The notes under the pieces: generated by a model
What the model was told of the DNA's origin: nothing
Seen by the model: the letters and a program-made list of their open reading frames with translations, nothing else
Database searches by the model: none
Position numbers and translations under genes: made by a program
Part shown: in pieces, positions 32,612 through 45,784 of the stretch
How positions within the stretch are numbered: the first letter of the stretch is position 1
Layout: each line of letters opens with the position of its first letter
NCBI GenBank assembly: GCA_002049455.2
Contig: KV919035.1
Span: forward strand, 43,081 to 107,080
DNA length: 64,000 nucleotides
Source of the DNA: Porphyra umbilicalis
Taxonomy: Eukaryota; Rhodophyta; Bangiophyceae; Bangiales; Bangiaceae
Direction of reading: 5' to 3'

Positions 32612-35600
32612 GCATCAGTTACCTCGCTTAGCGTGGCGCCCGCGATGCCCTTCTCCACAGCAACCGGGTGAGCCATCAGCAGGCGCATGAACTGCATGCC
32701 GCACATCTTTACCTAGTTGAAGAACCAACCGGCGCGGAGTTGCAGGACGTTCAACACCCCCAACACGGGATTGAGCTCGCCCTTGGGGTGGGGGCCGCCG
32801 AAGACGTGGCGCCCAGCCTTCGTGTGGGCGGGGTCATAGACCCGCTCCGGTGCCCTCCTTAGCAGCACCTTCACCTAGGAGGGCTCCACGCGCCGTCCGT
32901 CCTCGTCTTGAACGGTATGCTCTGCCAGTGCGAGCGAGGCACAATAGAATATGGTTTTCTCGTTAATGATTGGGACGTAGTAGAAAGCGAAACACCCGGG
33001 CGGGATCCTATGCGCACCCATGCCCGTAAGTGAGGGCCGTGCAGCCCCCACCGCCGCGCCAGCACCGCTGCCTCCACGCTAGTTCCGTGTCCAAGCAACA
33101 GCGGCTGCGACGACAGCGACAGGCGAAGCAGCTCGTGCCAAGGGAAGCCCGGTGCCAGCCGCAGACGAACATTATCCATCCAGGGCTTGAGCAGCAACGG
33201 GTCGATAACGCGCGCCCAAATCTCATCGAGCGCCCTGTCTTCCGCCTCCGCCTCGTAATTCGGCAGATCCTTGTCGTCCACCGCGGCGCCGTGGTCCCCC
33301 GCCGCCGCGTCGTCGACCGCCCGCGAGTCGCCCACCGACCCGTCCCCCGCCCGGGCCCCGTTGTCCGCCTCCTCCTCGGTGTCGGCCTCCTCATCGTTGT
33401 CCGCTGCGGGGCCATCGTCTCTCGCTGCCGCGTCGCCACCCCTCCCCCCGGCGCCCGCCACCTGCACGTTCTCCCCCCGTCCCCCGTTGCCCGCGAAGCG
33501 GCAAATGAGCTTGGCGATCACGTCGGGGGTGGGGAAGACGTCCATTGTGTGGGGTGAGCGGCGGGCGTGCGCGAGAGCACGCAATGAAGATTGAATAGTG
33601 GAGTGTATGATGGGTGCCGAGAACGTCGTACTGAACAGGCGAATCTGCCGCACCATCCGGAGCCGCTGCTCTGTGCAGGAATGTCCCATGAAAGGGAGAG
33701 CCCAGACAGCCACGGCGGGGTCTAGCATCAGCGCGACAGACCCGTCCACGACAAAATATATGTCCCGCCCGATCGCCTTGGCGGCCGACAAAAGCTGATT
33801 GATGATGTCCTCCAGACCTCGACGGCCGGGGGCTGGCAGCGGCAGCTGCGCGAGGTATCTCCTCGAGTCGCCCGCTACCGCTGCTCACGGGACAGCGCGC
33901 TTGGCCAGCGCATCTCGCCTCTTGCGCAGTGACGGGCGAGAGTCTCGAAAGGCCGCGCACGGCTCCGCCGCGCGGACGGTGATGTTTTGATGCCACATAA
34001 GTGAGGATTTGGCCACCCAGTCGACCACGTAGGACGGGAGGGTCTCCCGCTCCACCCACCGCCGCCGTCAGCAACTGGTGAAACTGCTGCGCCTGGGGAA
34101 GACCGGTGCGAGGCGCGGGTAGGCAGATACCAGCGCCACCGTCGACAGGGCTAGCATGCCGTGGGAGCCGCCGAGGCACACGAGCCCGTGCTCACTCTCA
34201 GTAGTACAACGCTCAAATGAGCTTTCGCCCGGGTAAGTAAAGCAGAGCCACAGGGTGTGGTGTGACGCGGACTTCTCTCCCGTGCGGCACCCGTGCCGCC
34301 CCCATGACATCCCGAACACCTTTGACACACGCAAGAACAATCTTCCACCTACAAAAGAACGTGCGGGGGTGGGTCAGTCAAGCGGAAGAGGCACATCTTG
34401 GCGAGCGCGTGAATTGAGCTCCCCGACCAGGCCTCGGGACAAAATTGGTCGGCGGCGCGCACGAGCAACACTATAGCGACCCGCCATCGGCTTACGCCGG
34501 ATAACTCGACGGCACCTGCCGCAGACCGGCAATTGGAACAGCCGTGGGTCGCTAGATCCAGGCACCGACGAGCCACTTGGCCGTGCCATCGAAGCTCGGC
34601 GGAGCACGCATCGTGCTGCTCGCTGAGGAAGGCCGTCGCTGCCGCGCGCCCGTAGCGATCCGAAGGACAGTTGATGGTGCCAAGAAGACCAGAGGGGGTG
34701 ATGAAATCAACATCCCCAAGCCAGCATGATCTTGTCAAATCCACCGAGCTCCGCGGCCTGCTTCAAAACCGACAGTTTCTCCGTGGCGGAGGACAGCGCA
34801 CACACCGCCTTGCCAGCCTTATGCCGGGGCACGTCGCGCCTTGAAATCATGGGCGTGACCGCAAGGGTGGCTGCGGCCGCCGCAGCCGCTGCGCCGGGGC
34901 GGGTGAAGTCGCGGAGTGCTGCAGGGCGGTCGTAGGTAGGGACAGGGGCGGGGGGCGCGATGCATCGCAGCCCGCCGCCCATTCCGCGAAGCCGGGGGAC
35001 GCGCTCGAGCCCCAGATGCCCCTATCACCGACGAGAGAGCCTTGGTTATTTAGAGCTGCCCCTGGCGGTGCCGTTGGGCGCACAGAGGGTGGGGGACGTA
35101 TTGGAAGCGGTCTCACAGGTGGGGGCGATGGGGGCGGAGGGGGGGCGGGGGCCACGCAGGCGGCGGGGGTAATGACAGAGGCGTCGTGGACGACTCTGAC
35201 GAGCCATAAGCGTGCAGGTTGGCCAAGCACGCGGGCACGCTCGCTCTTGAAGTTGGGAGAAGACTCGGAAAAACAGGAAAACACGAAGCACGGGAGCATG
35301 CAAGCACAAATGTCAGACGCGTGCGTCATTTCGTCGCCCTGACGATTGTGAATTCACAAACAGGCCGCACAGGCACTCACGGGCAGTCAAATCCATACGT
35401 ACCGCTCGCTCCAGACGCACCCCCCGTAACGGGCGGTGTTCCATCACAGGAGGCCTCGCTTGCGATCGCCGTGTGCCCACCGGTCTCACGGCCCCCTACT
35501 GCGCTCTTGTCTCCTGTCGCGCCCCCGCCGCCGGCCGCGCCACGCGGCAGCTTGCTTTTCCTTGTCGCACGGGGAGGCCTCCGCGACGGCCTCTTTATTC

Positions 35601-35927
35601 CCTTGAACGGGCTCTCTTTTCCTACGCGCTTTGACCAGGTTGCGACGAGGTGTTCAGCGCGGTGGGCGCGTTTGATGGACCCGACGACGCGCGAGACCGC
35701 GTCCTGCTCGGCGACAGGAAGCTCCTCCCAGCCCACGAGCAGGTCCAGCACATTCTGGGGCGTTTTTGAGTCCGCCCGCAACAGACAAACCGTGCTGCCC
35801 CGCGGGCCTCGACTTCCAATCCCTCCTCGGCGGCGCGGTCTGGACGCAGCTGCAGCATACGATCCACCGGCTGACACCGTGTCACCCGCGGGCTCTGGAG
35901 GTCCGCCGAGGGCCTACAATGCGTGCT
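32612..35927 (-). repeat. Array copy 5 (3316 bp)
   Basis: One base shorter, with a single G missing from the run near 35140. Shares the GGCGGGCGTGCG variant (33561) with copy 3 and CATCACAGG (35445) with copies 3 and 7. Private CCGCTGCC near 33067. Confidence 0.95.
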
Positions 35928-38900
35928 GCATCAGTTACCTCGCTTAGCGTGGCGCCCGCGATGCCCTTCTCCACAGCAACCGGGTGAGCCATCAGCAGGC
36001 GCATGAACTGCATGCCGCACATCTTTACCTAGTTGAAGAACCAACCGGCGCGGAGTTGCAGGACGTTCAACACCCCCAACACGGGATTGAGCTCGCCCTT
36101 GGGGTGGGGGCCGCCGAAGACGTGGCGCCCAGCCTTCGTGTGGGCGGGGTCATAGACCCGCTCCGGTGCCCTCCTTAGCAGCACCTTCACCTAGGAGGGC
36201 TCCACGCGCCGTCCGTCCTCGTCTTGAACGGTATGCTCTGCCAGTGCGAGCGAGGCACAATAGAATATGGTTTTCTCGTTAATGATTGGGACGTAGTAGA
36301 AAGCGAAACACCCGGGCGGGATCCTATGCGCACCCATGCCCGTAAGTGAGGGCCGTGCAGCCCCCACCGCCGCGCCAGCACCGCCGCCTCCACGCTAGTT
36401 CCGTGTCCAAGCAACAGCGGCTGCGACGACAGCGACAGGCGAAGCAGCTCGTGCCAAGGGAAGCCCGGTGCCAGCCGCAGACGAACATTATCCATCCAGG
36501 GCTTGAGCAGCAACGGGTCGATAACGCGCGCCCAAATCTCATCGAGCGCCCTGTCTTCCGCCTCCGCCTCGTAATTCGGCAGATCCTTGTCGTCCACCGC
36601 GGCGCCGTGATCCCCCGCCGCCGCGTCGTCGACCGCCCGCGAGTCGCCCACCGACCCGTCCCCCGCCCGGGCCCCGTTGTCCGCCTCCTCCTCGGTGTCG
36701 GCCTCCTCATCGTTGTCCGCTGCGGGGCCATCGTCTCTCGCTGCCGCGTCGCCACCCCTCCCCCCGGCGCCCGCCACCTGCACGTTCTCCCCCCGTCCCC
36801 CGTTGCCCGCGAAGCGGCAAATGAGCTTGGCGATCACGTCGGGGGTGGGGAAGACGTCCATTGTGTGGGGTGAGCGGCGTGCGTGCGCGAGAGCACGCAA
36901 TGAAGATTGAATAGTGGAGTGTATGATGGGTGCCGAGAACGTCGTACTGAACAGGCGAATCTGCCGCACCATCCGGAGCCGCTGCTCTGTGCAGGAATGT
37001 CCCATGAAAGGGAGAGCCCAGACAGCCACGGCGGGGTCTAGCATCAGCGCGACAGACCCGTCCACGACAAAATATATGTCCCGCCCGATCGCCTTGGCGG
37101 CCGACAAAAGCTGATTGATGATGTCCTCCAGACCTCGACGGCCGGGGGCTGGCAGCGGCAGCTGCGCGAGGTATCTCCTCGAGTCGCCCGCTACCGCTGC
37201 TCACGGGACAGCGCGCTTGGCCAGCGCATCTCGCCTCTTGCGCAGTGACGGGCGAGAGTCTCGAAAGGCCGCGCACGGCTCCGCCGCGCGGACGGTGATG
37301 TTTTGATGCCACATAAGTGAGGATTTGGCCACCCAGTCGACCACGTAGGACGGGAGGGTCTCCCGCTCCACCCACCGCCGCCGTCAGCAACTGGTGAAAC
37401 TGCTGCGCCTGGGGAAGACCGGTGCGAGGCGCGGGTAGGCAGATACCAGCGCCACCGTCGACAGGGCTAGCATGCCGTGGGAGCCGCCGAGGCACACGAG
37501 CCCGTGCTCACTCTCAGTAGTACAACGCTCAAATGAGCTTTCGCCCGGGTAAGTAAAGCAGAGCCACAGGGTGTGGTGTGACGCGGACTTCTCTCCCGTG
37601 CGGCACCCGTGCCGCCCCCATGACATCCCGAACACCTTTGACACACGCAAGAACAATCTTCCACCTACAAAAGAACGTGCGGGGGTGGGTCAGTCAAGCG
37701 GAAGAGGCACATCTTGGCGAGCGCGTGAATTGAGCTCCCCGACCAGGCCTCGGGACAAAATTGGTCGGCGGCGCGCACGAGCAACACTATAGCGACCCGC
37801 CATCGGCTTACGCCGGATAACTCGACGGCACCTGCCGCAGACCGGCAATTGGAACAGCCGTGGGTCGCTAGATCCAGGCACCGACGAGCCACTTGGCCGT
37901 GCCATCGAAGCTCGGCGGAGCACGCATCGTGCTGCTCGCTGAGGAAGGCCGTCGCTGCCGCGCGCCCGTAGCGATCCGAAGGACAGTTGATGGTGCCAAG
38001 AAGACCAGAGGGGGTGATGAAATCAACATCCCCAAGCCAGCATGATCTTGTCAAATCCACCGAGCTCCGCGGCCTGCTTCAAAACCGACAGTTTCTCCGT
38101 GGCGGAGGACAGCGCACACACCGCCTTGCCAGCCTTATGCCGGGGCACGTCGCGCCTTGAAATCATGGGCGTGACCGCAAGGGTGGCTGCGGCCGCCGCA
38201 GCCGCTGCGCCGGGGCGGGTGAAGTCGCGGAGTGCTGCAGGGCGGTCGTAGGTAGGGACAGGGGCGGGGGGCGCGATGCATCGCAGCCCGCCGCCCATTC
38301 CGCGAAGCCGGGGGACGCGCTCGAGCCCCAGATGCCCCTATCACCGACGAGAGAGCCTTGGTTATTTAGAGCGGCCCCTGGCGGTGCCGTTGGGCGCACA
38401 GAGGGTGGGGGACGTATTGGAAGCGGTCTCACAGGTGGGGGCGATGGGGGCGGAGGGGGGGGCGGGGGCCACGCAGGCGGCGGGGGTAATGACAGAGGCG
38501 TCGTGGACGATTCTGACGAGCCATAAGCGTGCAGGTTGGCCAAGCACGCGGGCACGCTCGCTCTTGAAGTTGGGAGAAGACTCGGAAAAACAGGAAAACA
38601 CGAAGCACGGGAGCATGCAAGCACAAATGTCAGACGCGTGCGTCATTTCGTCGCCCTGACGATTGTGAATTCACAAACAGGCCGCACAGGCACTCACGGG
38701 CAGTCAAATCCATACGTACCGCTCGCTCCAGACGCACCCCCCGTAACGGGCGGTGTTCCATCACGGGAGGCCTCGCTTGTGATCGCCGTGTGCCCACCGG
38801 TCTCACGGCCCCCTACTGCGCTCTTGTCTCCTGTCGCGCCCCCGCCGCCGGCCGCGCCACGCGGCAGCTTGCTTTTCCTTGTCGCACGGGGAGGCCTCCG

Positions 38901-39244
38901 CGACGGCCTCTTTATTCCCTTGAACGGGCTCTCTTTTCCTACGCGCTTTGACCAGGTTGCGACGAGGTGTTCAGCGCGGTGGGCGCGTTTGATGGACCCG
39001 ACGACGCGCGAGACCGCGTCCTGCTCGGCGACAGGAAGCTCCTCCCAGCCCACGAGCAGGTCCAGCACATTCTGGGGCGTTTTTGAGTCCGCCCGCAACA
39101 GACAAACCGTGCTGCCCCGCGGGCCTCGACTTCCAATCCCTCCTCGGCGGCGCGGTCTGGACGCAGCTGCAGCATACGATCCACCGGCTGACACCGTGTC
39201 ACCCGCGGGCTCTGGAGGTCCGCCGAGGGCCTACAATGCGTGCT
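35928..39244 (-). repeat. Array copy 6 (3317 bp)
   Basis: Intact unit. Private variants at 36609 (GCCGTGATCC) and 38779 (GCTTGTGATC). Shares GAGCGGCCCC with copies 1 and 8, and GACGATTCTG with copies 1 and 2. Confidence 0.95.
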
Positions 39245-42200
39245 GCATCAGTTACCTCGCTTAGCGTGGCGCCCGCGATGCCCTTCTCCACAGCAACCGG
39301 GTGAGCCATCAGCAGGCGCATGAACTGCATGCCGCACATCTTTACCTAGTTGAAGAACCAACCGGCGCGGAGTTGCAGGACGTTCAACACCCCCAACACG
39401 GGATTGAGCTCGCCCTTGGGGTGGGGGCCGCCGAAGACGTGGCGCCCAGCCTTCGTGTGGGCGGGGTCATAGACCCGCTCCGGTACCCTCCTTAGCAGCA
39501 CCTTCACCTAGGAGGGCTCCACGCGCCGTCCGTCCTCGTCTTGAACGGTATGCTCTGCCAGTGCGAGCGAGGCACAATAGAATATGGTTTTCTCGTTAAT
39601 GATTGGGACGTAGTAGAAAGCGAAACACCCGGGCGGGATCCTATGCGCACCCATGCCCGTAAGTGAGGGCCGTGCAGCCCCCACCGCCGCGCCAGCACCG
39701 CCGCCTCCACGCTAGTTCCGTGTCCAAGCAACAGCGGCTGCGACGACAGCGACAGGCGAAGCAGCTCGTGCCAAGGGAAGCCCGGTGCCAGCCGCAGACG
39801 AACATTATCCATCCAGGGCTTGAGCAGCAACGGGTCGATAACGCGCGCCCAAATCTCATCGAGCGCCCTGTCTTCCGCCTCCGCCTCGTAATTCGGCAGA
39901 TCCTTGTCGTCCACCGCGGCGCCGTGGTCCCCCGCCGCCGCGTCGTCGACCGCCCGCGAGTCGCCCACCGACCCGTCCCCCGCCCGGGCCCCGTTGTCCG
40001 CCTCCTCCTCGGTGTCGGCCTCCTCATCGTTGTCCGCTGCGGGGCCATCGTCTCTCGCTGCCGCGTCGCCACCCCTCCCCCCGGCGCCCGCCACCTGCAC
40101 GTTCTCCCCCCGTCCCCCGTTGCCCGCGAAGCGGCAAATGAGCTTGGCGATCACGTCGGGGGTGGGGAAGACGTCCATTGTGTGGGGTGAGCGGCGTGCG
40201 TGCGCGAGAGCACGCAATGAAGATTGAATAGTGGAGTGTATGATGGGTGCCGAGAACGTCGTACTGAACAGGCGAATCTGCCGCACCATCCGGAGCCGCT
40301 GCTCTGTGCAGGAATGTCCCATGAAAGGGAGAGCCCAGACAGCCACGGCGGGGTCTAGCATCAGCGCGACAGACCCGTCCACGACAAAATATATGTCCCG
40401 CCCGATCGCCTTGGCGGCCGACAAAAGCTGATTGATGATGTCCTCCAGACCTCGACGGCCGGGGGCTGGCAGCGGCAGCTGCGCGAGGTATCTCCTCGAG
40501 TCGCCCGCTACCGCTGCTCACGGGACAGCGCGCTTGGCCAGCGCATCTCGCCTCTTGCGCAGTGACGGGCGAGAGTCTCGAAAGGCCGCGCACGGCTCCG
40601 CCGCGCGGACGGTGATGTTTTGATGCCACATAAGTGAGGATTTGGCCACCCAGTCGACCACGTAGGACGGGAGGGTCTCCCGCTCCACCCACCGCCGCCG
40701 TCAGCAACTGGTGAAACTGCTGCGCCTGGGGAAGACCGGTGCGAGGCGCGGGTAGGCAGATACCAGCGCCACCGTCGACAGGGCTAGCATGCCGTGGGAG
40801 CCGCCGAGGCACACGAGCCCGTGCTCACTCTCAGTAGTACAACGCTCAAATGAGCTTTCGCCCGGGTAAGTAAAGCAGAGCCACAGGGTGTGGTGTGACG
40901 CGGACTTCTCTCCCGTGCGGCACCCGTGCCGCCCCCATGACATCCCGAACACCTTTGACACACGCAAGAACAATCTTCCACCTACAAAAGAACGTGCGGG
41001 GGTGGGTCAGTCAAGCGGAAGAGGCACATCTTGGCGAGCGCGTGAATTGAGCTCCCCGACCAGGCCTCGGGACAAAATTGGTCGGCGGCGCGCACGAGCA
41101 ACACTATAGCGACCCGCCATCGGCTTACGCCGGATAACTCGACGGCACCTGCCGCAGACCGGCAATTGGAACAGCCGTGGGTCGCTAGATCCAGGCACCG
41201 ACGAGCCACTTGGCCGTGCCATCGAAGCTCGGCGGAGCACGCATCGTGCTGCTCGCTGAGGAAGGCCGTCGCTGCCGCGCGCCCGTAGCGATCCGAAGGA
41301 CAGTTGATGGTGCCAAGAAGACCAGAGGGGGTGATGAAATCAACATCCCCAAGCCAGCATGATCTTGTCAAATCCACCGAGCTCCGCGGCCTGCTTCAAA
41401 ACCGACAGTTTCTCCGTGGCGGAGGACAGCGCACACACCGCCTTGCCAGCCTTATGCCGGGGCACGTCGCGCCTTGAAATCATGGGCGTGACCGCAAGGG
41501 TGGCTGCGGCCGCCGCAGCCGCTGCGCCGGGGCGGGTGAAGTCGCGGAGTGCTGCAGGGCGGTCGTAGGTAGGGACAGGGGCGGGGGGCGCGATGCATCG
41601 CAGCCCGCCGCCCATTCCGCGAAGCCGGGGGACGCGCTCGAGCCCCAGATGCCCCTATCACCGACGAGAGAGCCTTGGTTATTTAGAGCTGCCCCTGGCG
41701 GTGCCGTTGGGCGCACAGAGGGTGGGGGACGTATTGGAAGCGGTCTCACAGGTGGGGGCGATGGGGGCGGAGGGGGGGGCGGGGGCCACGCAGGCGGCGG
41801 GGGTAATGACAGAGGCGTCGTGGACGACTCTGACGAGCCATAAGCGTGCAGGTTGGCCAAGCACGCGGGCACGCTCGCTCTTGAAGTTGGGAGAAGACTC
41901 GGAAAAACAGGAAAACACGAAGCACGGGAGCATGCAAGCACAAATGTCAGACGCGTGCGTCATTTCGTCGCCCTGACGATTGTGAATTCACAAACAGGCC
42001 GCACAGGCACTCACGGGCAGTCAAATCCATACGTACCGCTCGCTCCAGACGCACCCCCCGTAACGGGCGGTGTTCCATCACAGGAGGCCTCGCTTGCGAT
42101 CGCCGTGTGCCCACCGGTCTCACGGCCCCCTACTGCGCTCTTGTCTCCTGTCGCGCCCCCGCCGCCGGCCGCGCCACGCGGCAGCTTGCTTTTCCTTGTC

Positions 42201-42561
42201 GCACGGGGAGGCCTCCGCGACGGCCTCTTTATTCCCTTGAACGGGCTCTCTTTTCCTACGCGCTTTGACCAGGTTGCGACGAGGTGTTCAGCGCGGTGGG
42301 CGCGTTTGATGGACCCGACGACGCGCGAGACCGCGTCCTGCTCGGCGACAGGAAGCTCCTCCCAGCCCACGAGCAGGTCCAGCACATTCTGGGGCGTTTT
42401 TGAGTCCGCCCGCAACAGACAAACCGTGCTGCCCCGCGGGCCTCGACTTCCAATCCCTCCTCGGCGGCGCGGTCTGGACGCAGCTGCAGCATACGATCCA
42501 CCGGCTGACACCGTGTCACCCGCGGGCTCTGGAGGTCCGCCGAGGGCCTACAATGCGTGCT
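39245..42561 (-). repeat. Array copy 7 (3317 bp)
   Basis: Intact unit. Shares the CGGTACCC variant (39484) only with copy 8, and CATCACAGG with copies 3 and 5. Confidence 0.95.
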
Positions 42562-45066
42562 GCATCAGTTACCTCGCTTAGCGTGGCGCCCGCGATGCCC
42601 TTCTCCACAGCAACCGGGTGAGCCATCAGCAGGCGCATGAACTGCATGCCGCACATCTTTACCTAGTTGAAGAACCAACCGGCGCGGAGTTGCAGGACGT
42701 TCAACACCCCCAACACGGGATTGAGCTCGCCCTTGGGGTGGGGGCCGCCGAAGACGTGGCGCCCAGCCTTCGTGTGGGCGGGGTCATAGACCCGCTCCGG
42801 TACCCTCCTTAGCAGCACCTTCACCTAGGAGGGCTCCACGCGCCGTCCGTCCTCGTCTTGAACGGTATGCTCTGCCAGTGCGAGCGAGGCACAATAGAAT
42901 ATGGTTTTCTCGTTAATGATTGGGACGTAGTAGAAAGCGAAACACCCGGGCGGGATCCTATGCGCACCCATGCCCGTAAGTGAGGGCCGTGCAGCCCCCA
43001 CCGCCGCGCCAGCACCGCCGCCTCCACGCTAGTTCCGTGTCCAAGCAACAGCGGCTGCGACGACAGCGACAGGCGAAGCAGCTCGTGCCAAGGGAAGCCC
43101 GGTGCCAGCCGCAGACGAACATTATCCATCCAGGGCTTGAGCAGCAACGGGTCGATAACGCGCGCCCAAATCTCATCGAGCGCCCTGTCTTCCGCCTCCG
43201 CCTCGTAATTCGGCAGATCCTTGTCGTCCACCGCGGCGCCGTGGTCCCCCGCCGCCGCGTCGTCGACCGCCCGCGAGTCGCCCACCGACCCGTCCCCCGC
43301 CCGGGCCCCGTTGTCCGCCTCCTCCTCGGTGTCGGCCTCCTCATCGTTGTCCGCTGCGGGGCCATCGTCTCTCGCTGCCGCGTCGCCACCCCTCCCCCCG
43401 GCGCCCGCCACCTGCACGTTCTCCCCCCGTCCCCCGTTGCCCGCGAAGCGGCAAATGAGCTTGGCGATCACGTCGGGGGTGGGGAAGACGTCCATTGTGT
43501 GGGGTGAGCGGCGTGCGTGCGCGAGAGCACGCAATGAAGATTGAATAGTGGAGTGTATGATGGGTGCCGAGAACGTCGTACTGAACAGGCGAATCTGCCG
43601 CACCATCCGGAGCCGCTGCTCTGTGCAGGAATGTCCCATGAAAGGGAGAGCCCAGACAGCCACGGCGGGGTCTAGCATCAGCGCGACAGACCCGTCCACG
43701 ACAAAATATATGTCCCGCCCGATCGCCTTGGCGGCCGACAAAAGCTGATTGATGATGTCCTCCAGACCTCGACGGCCGGGGGCTGGCAGCGGCAGCTGCG
43801 CGAGGTATCTCCTCGAGTCGCCCGCTACCGCTGCTCACGGGACAGCGCGCTTGGCCAGCGCATCTCGCCTCTTGCGCAGTGACGGGCGAGAGTCTCGAAA
43901 GGCCGCGCACGGCTCCGCCGCGCGGACGGTGATGTTTTGATGCCACATAAGTGAGGATTTGGCCACCCAGTCGACCACGTAGGACGGGAGGGTCTCCCGC
44001 TCCACCCACCGCCGCCGTCAGCAACTGGTGAAACTGCTGCGCCTGGGGAAGACCGGTGCGAGGCGCGGGTAGGCAGATACCAGCGCCACCGTCGACAGGG
44101 CTAGCATGCCGTGGGAGCCGCCGAGGCACACGAGCCCGTGCTCACTCTCAGTAGTACAACGCTCAAATGAGCTTTCGCCCGGGTAAGTAAAGCAGAGCCA
44201 CAGGGTGTGGTGTGACGCGGACTTCTCTCCCGTGCGGCACCCGTGCCGCCCCCATGACATCCCGAACACCTTTGACACACGCAAGAACAATCTTCCACCT
44301 ACAAAAGAACGTGCGGGGGTGGGTCAGTCAAGCGGAAGAGGCACATCTTGGCGAGCGCGTGAATTGAGCTCCCCGACCAGGCCTCGGGACAAAATTGGTC
44401 GGCGGCGCGCACGAGCAACACTATAGCGACCCGCCATCGGCTTACGCCGGATAACTCGACGGCACCTGCCGCAGACCGGCAATTGGAACAGCCGTGGGTC
44501 GCTAGATCCAGGCACCGACGAGCCACTTGGCCGTGCCATCGAAGCTCGGCGGAGCACGCATCGTGCTGCTCGCTGAGGAAGGCCGTCGCTGCCGCGCGCC
44601 CGTAGCGATCCGAAGGACAGTTGATGGTGCCAAGAAGACCAGAGGGGGTGATGAAATCAACATCCCCAAGCCAGCATGATCTTGTCAAATCCACCGAGCT
44701 CCGCGGCCTGCTTCAAAACCGACAGTTTCTCCGTGGCGGAGGACAGCGCACACACCGCCTTGCCAGCCTTATGCCGGGGCACGTCGCGCCTTGAAATCAT
44801 GGGCGTGACCGCAAGGGTGGCTGCGGCCGCCGCAGCCGCTGCGCCGGGGCGGGTGAAGTCGCGGAGTGCTGCAGGGCGGTCGTAGGTAGGGACAGGGGCG
44901 GGGGGCGCGATGCATCGCAGCCCGCCGCCCATTCCGCGAAGCCGGGGGACGCGCTCGAGCCCCAGATGCCCCTATCACCGACGAGAGAGCCTTGGTTATT
45001 TAGAGCGGCCCCTGGCGGTGCCGTTGGGCGCACAGAGGGTGGGGGACGTATTGGAAGCGGTCTCAC
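42562..45066 (-). repeat. Array copy 8, truncated (2505 bp)
   Basis: Matches the unit up to CGGTCTCAC at 45066, then changes abruptly to unrelated sequence. The 306-codon frame (42821-43741) is intact, while the 166-codon frame and about 810 bp of the unit are absent. Shares CGGTACCC (42801) with copy 7. Confidence 0.95.
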
Positions 45067-45780
45067 GGGTGGGAGGTGAGTTGGGAGGATTTATACTGAG
45101 GTGCATGTGGAGCATGGTACTGAGTGGGGGGGGGCATTGCGGTGTGGGAAGGGGGCGAGATGAAAATCTGGGCGGGGGTGGAGTCGGGGTACTGACTTGG
45201 CGTGCTACTGGCGACCGGGGCGTGGTAGCGCGGGGGATGAAGATGGCATGTGCTCCAGAATAGCATCTGGCGACAGACCCTCTCTGTCGCCACATCTTGA
45301 CCACTGTATTCAGTAGGATCGCTGACAGTGCTTCATCCAGTGGATCACATGCCTCATCCTGACCACTGTATTCGGTAGATCGCTGACACTGCTTAGACCA
45401 GTGGATCACCCGTCTGTGCGATGACACTGCACAATCCATTGGAATCGTCGATTGCGCTTCCCTACCTGCCTACAGCCGCTCTCATTGTTTTTTCAAAGAA
45501 AAAACACCATTGCACATCATTCACGATGTTTTGCGTGCTTCCTGACCAGCTGTGAAAAGAAAAGATGCTGCCGGGTACACTTGCTTCACGCGTTCCCTCA
45601 CTCGTGCAGTCTTGCCCACATCTGAGATGCATCGAGCACTTCTGGACCAAACATGAGTAAATCACACCTTTCTTGGAGAGGATGACTTTTGGGTCTCTGA
45701 AGGGCGCTGGTCACGGCCATGTCGGTCTTTTTCTGCAAAATTGCTTCTTTCATACCGTTTCTGCCCTCTGAAGAAAAAAC
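45067..45780. other. Right flank of the array; no gene, one short tandem duplication
   Basis: Unrelated to the repeat unit. A duplicated segment of about 60 bp lies at 45298-45356 and 45359-45410, each with GACCACTGTATTC.GTAG and GATCGCTGACA..GCTT, ending CCAGTGGATCAC. No protein motif. Confidence 0.6.
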
Positions 45781-45784
45781 AGTC

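Larger units (their letters stand above)
19356..45066. repeat. Tandem array, 7.75 copies of a 3,317-bp unit
   Basis: Eight head-to-tail copies start at 19356, 22673, 25990, 29296, 32612, 35928, 39245 and 42562. Unit lengths are 3317, 3317, 3306, 3316, 3316, 3317, 3317 and 2505 (truncated). The copies differ at only a handful of positions each, so amplification or homogenisation is recent. The left edge is in the middle of an open minus-strand frame. The right edge is a sharp break at 45066 inside the unit. No rRNA, histone, transposase or replication-protein motif was recognised in any frame. It is far too long per unit for a simple satellite and carries reproducible open frames. Confidence 0.97.

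Noticed and set aside
19356..45066. Array as ribosomal DNA or a 5S cluster
   Set aside because: No conserved rRNA stretch can be read on either strand and the unit is shorter than a eukaryotic rDNA repeat.
19356..45066. Array as integrated CRESS-type or geminivirus-like replicon
   Set aside because: The unit length would fit, but no rolling-circle Rep motifs, helicase P-loop in a credible frame or capsid signature was found.
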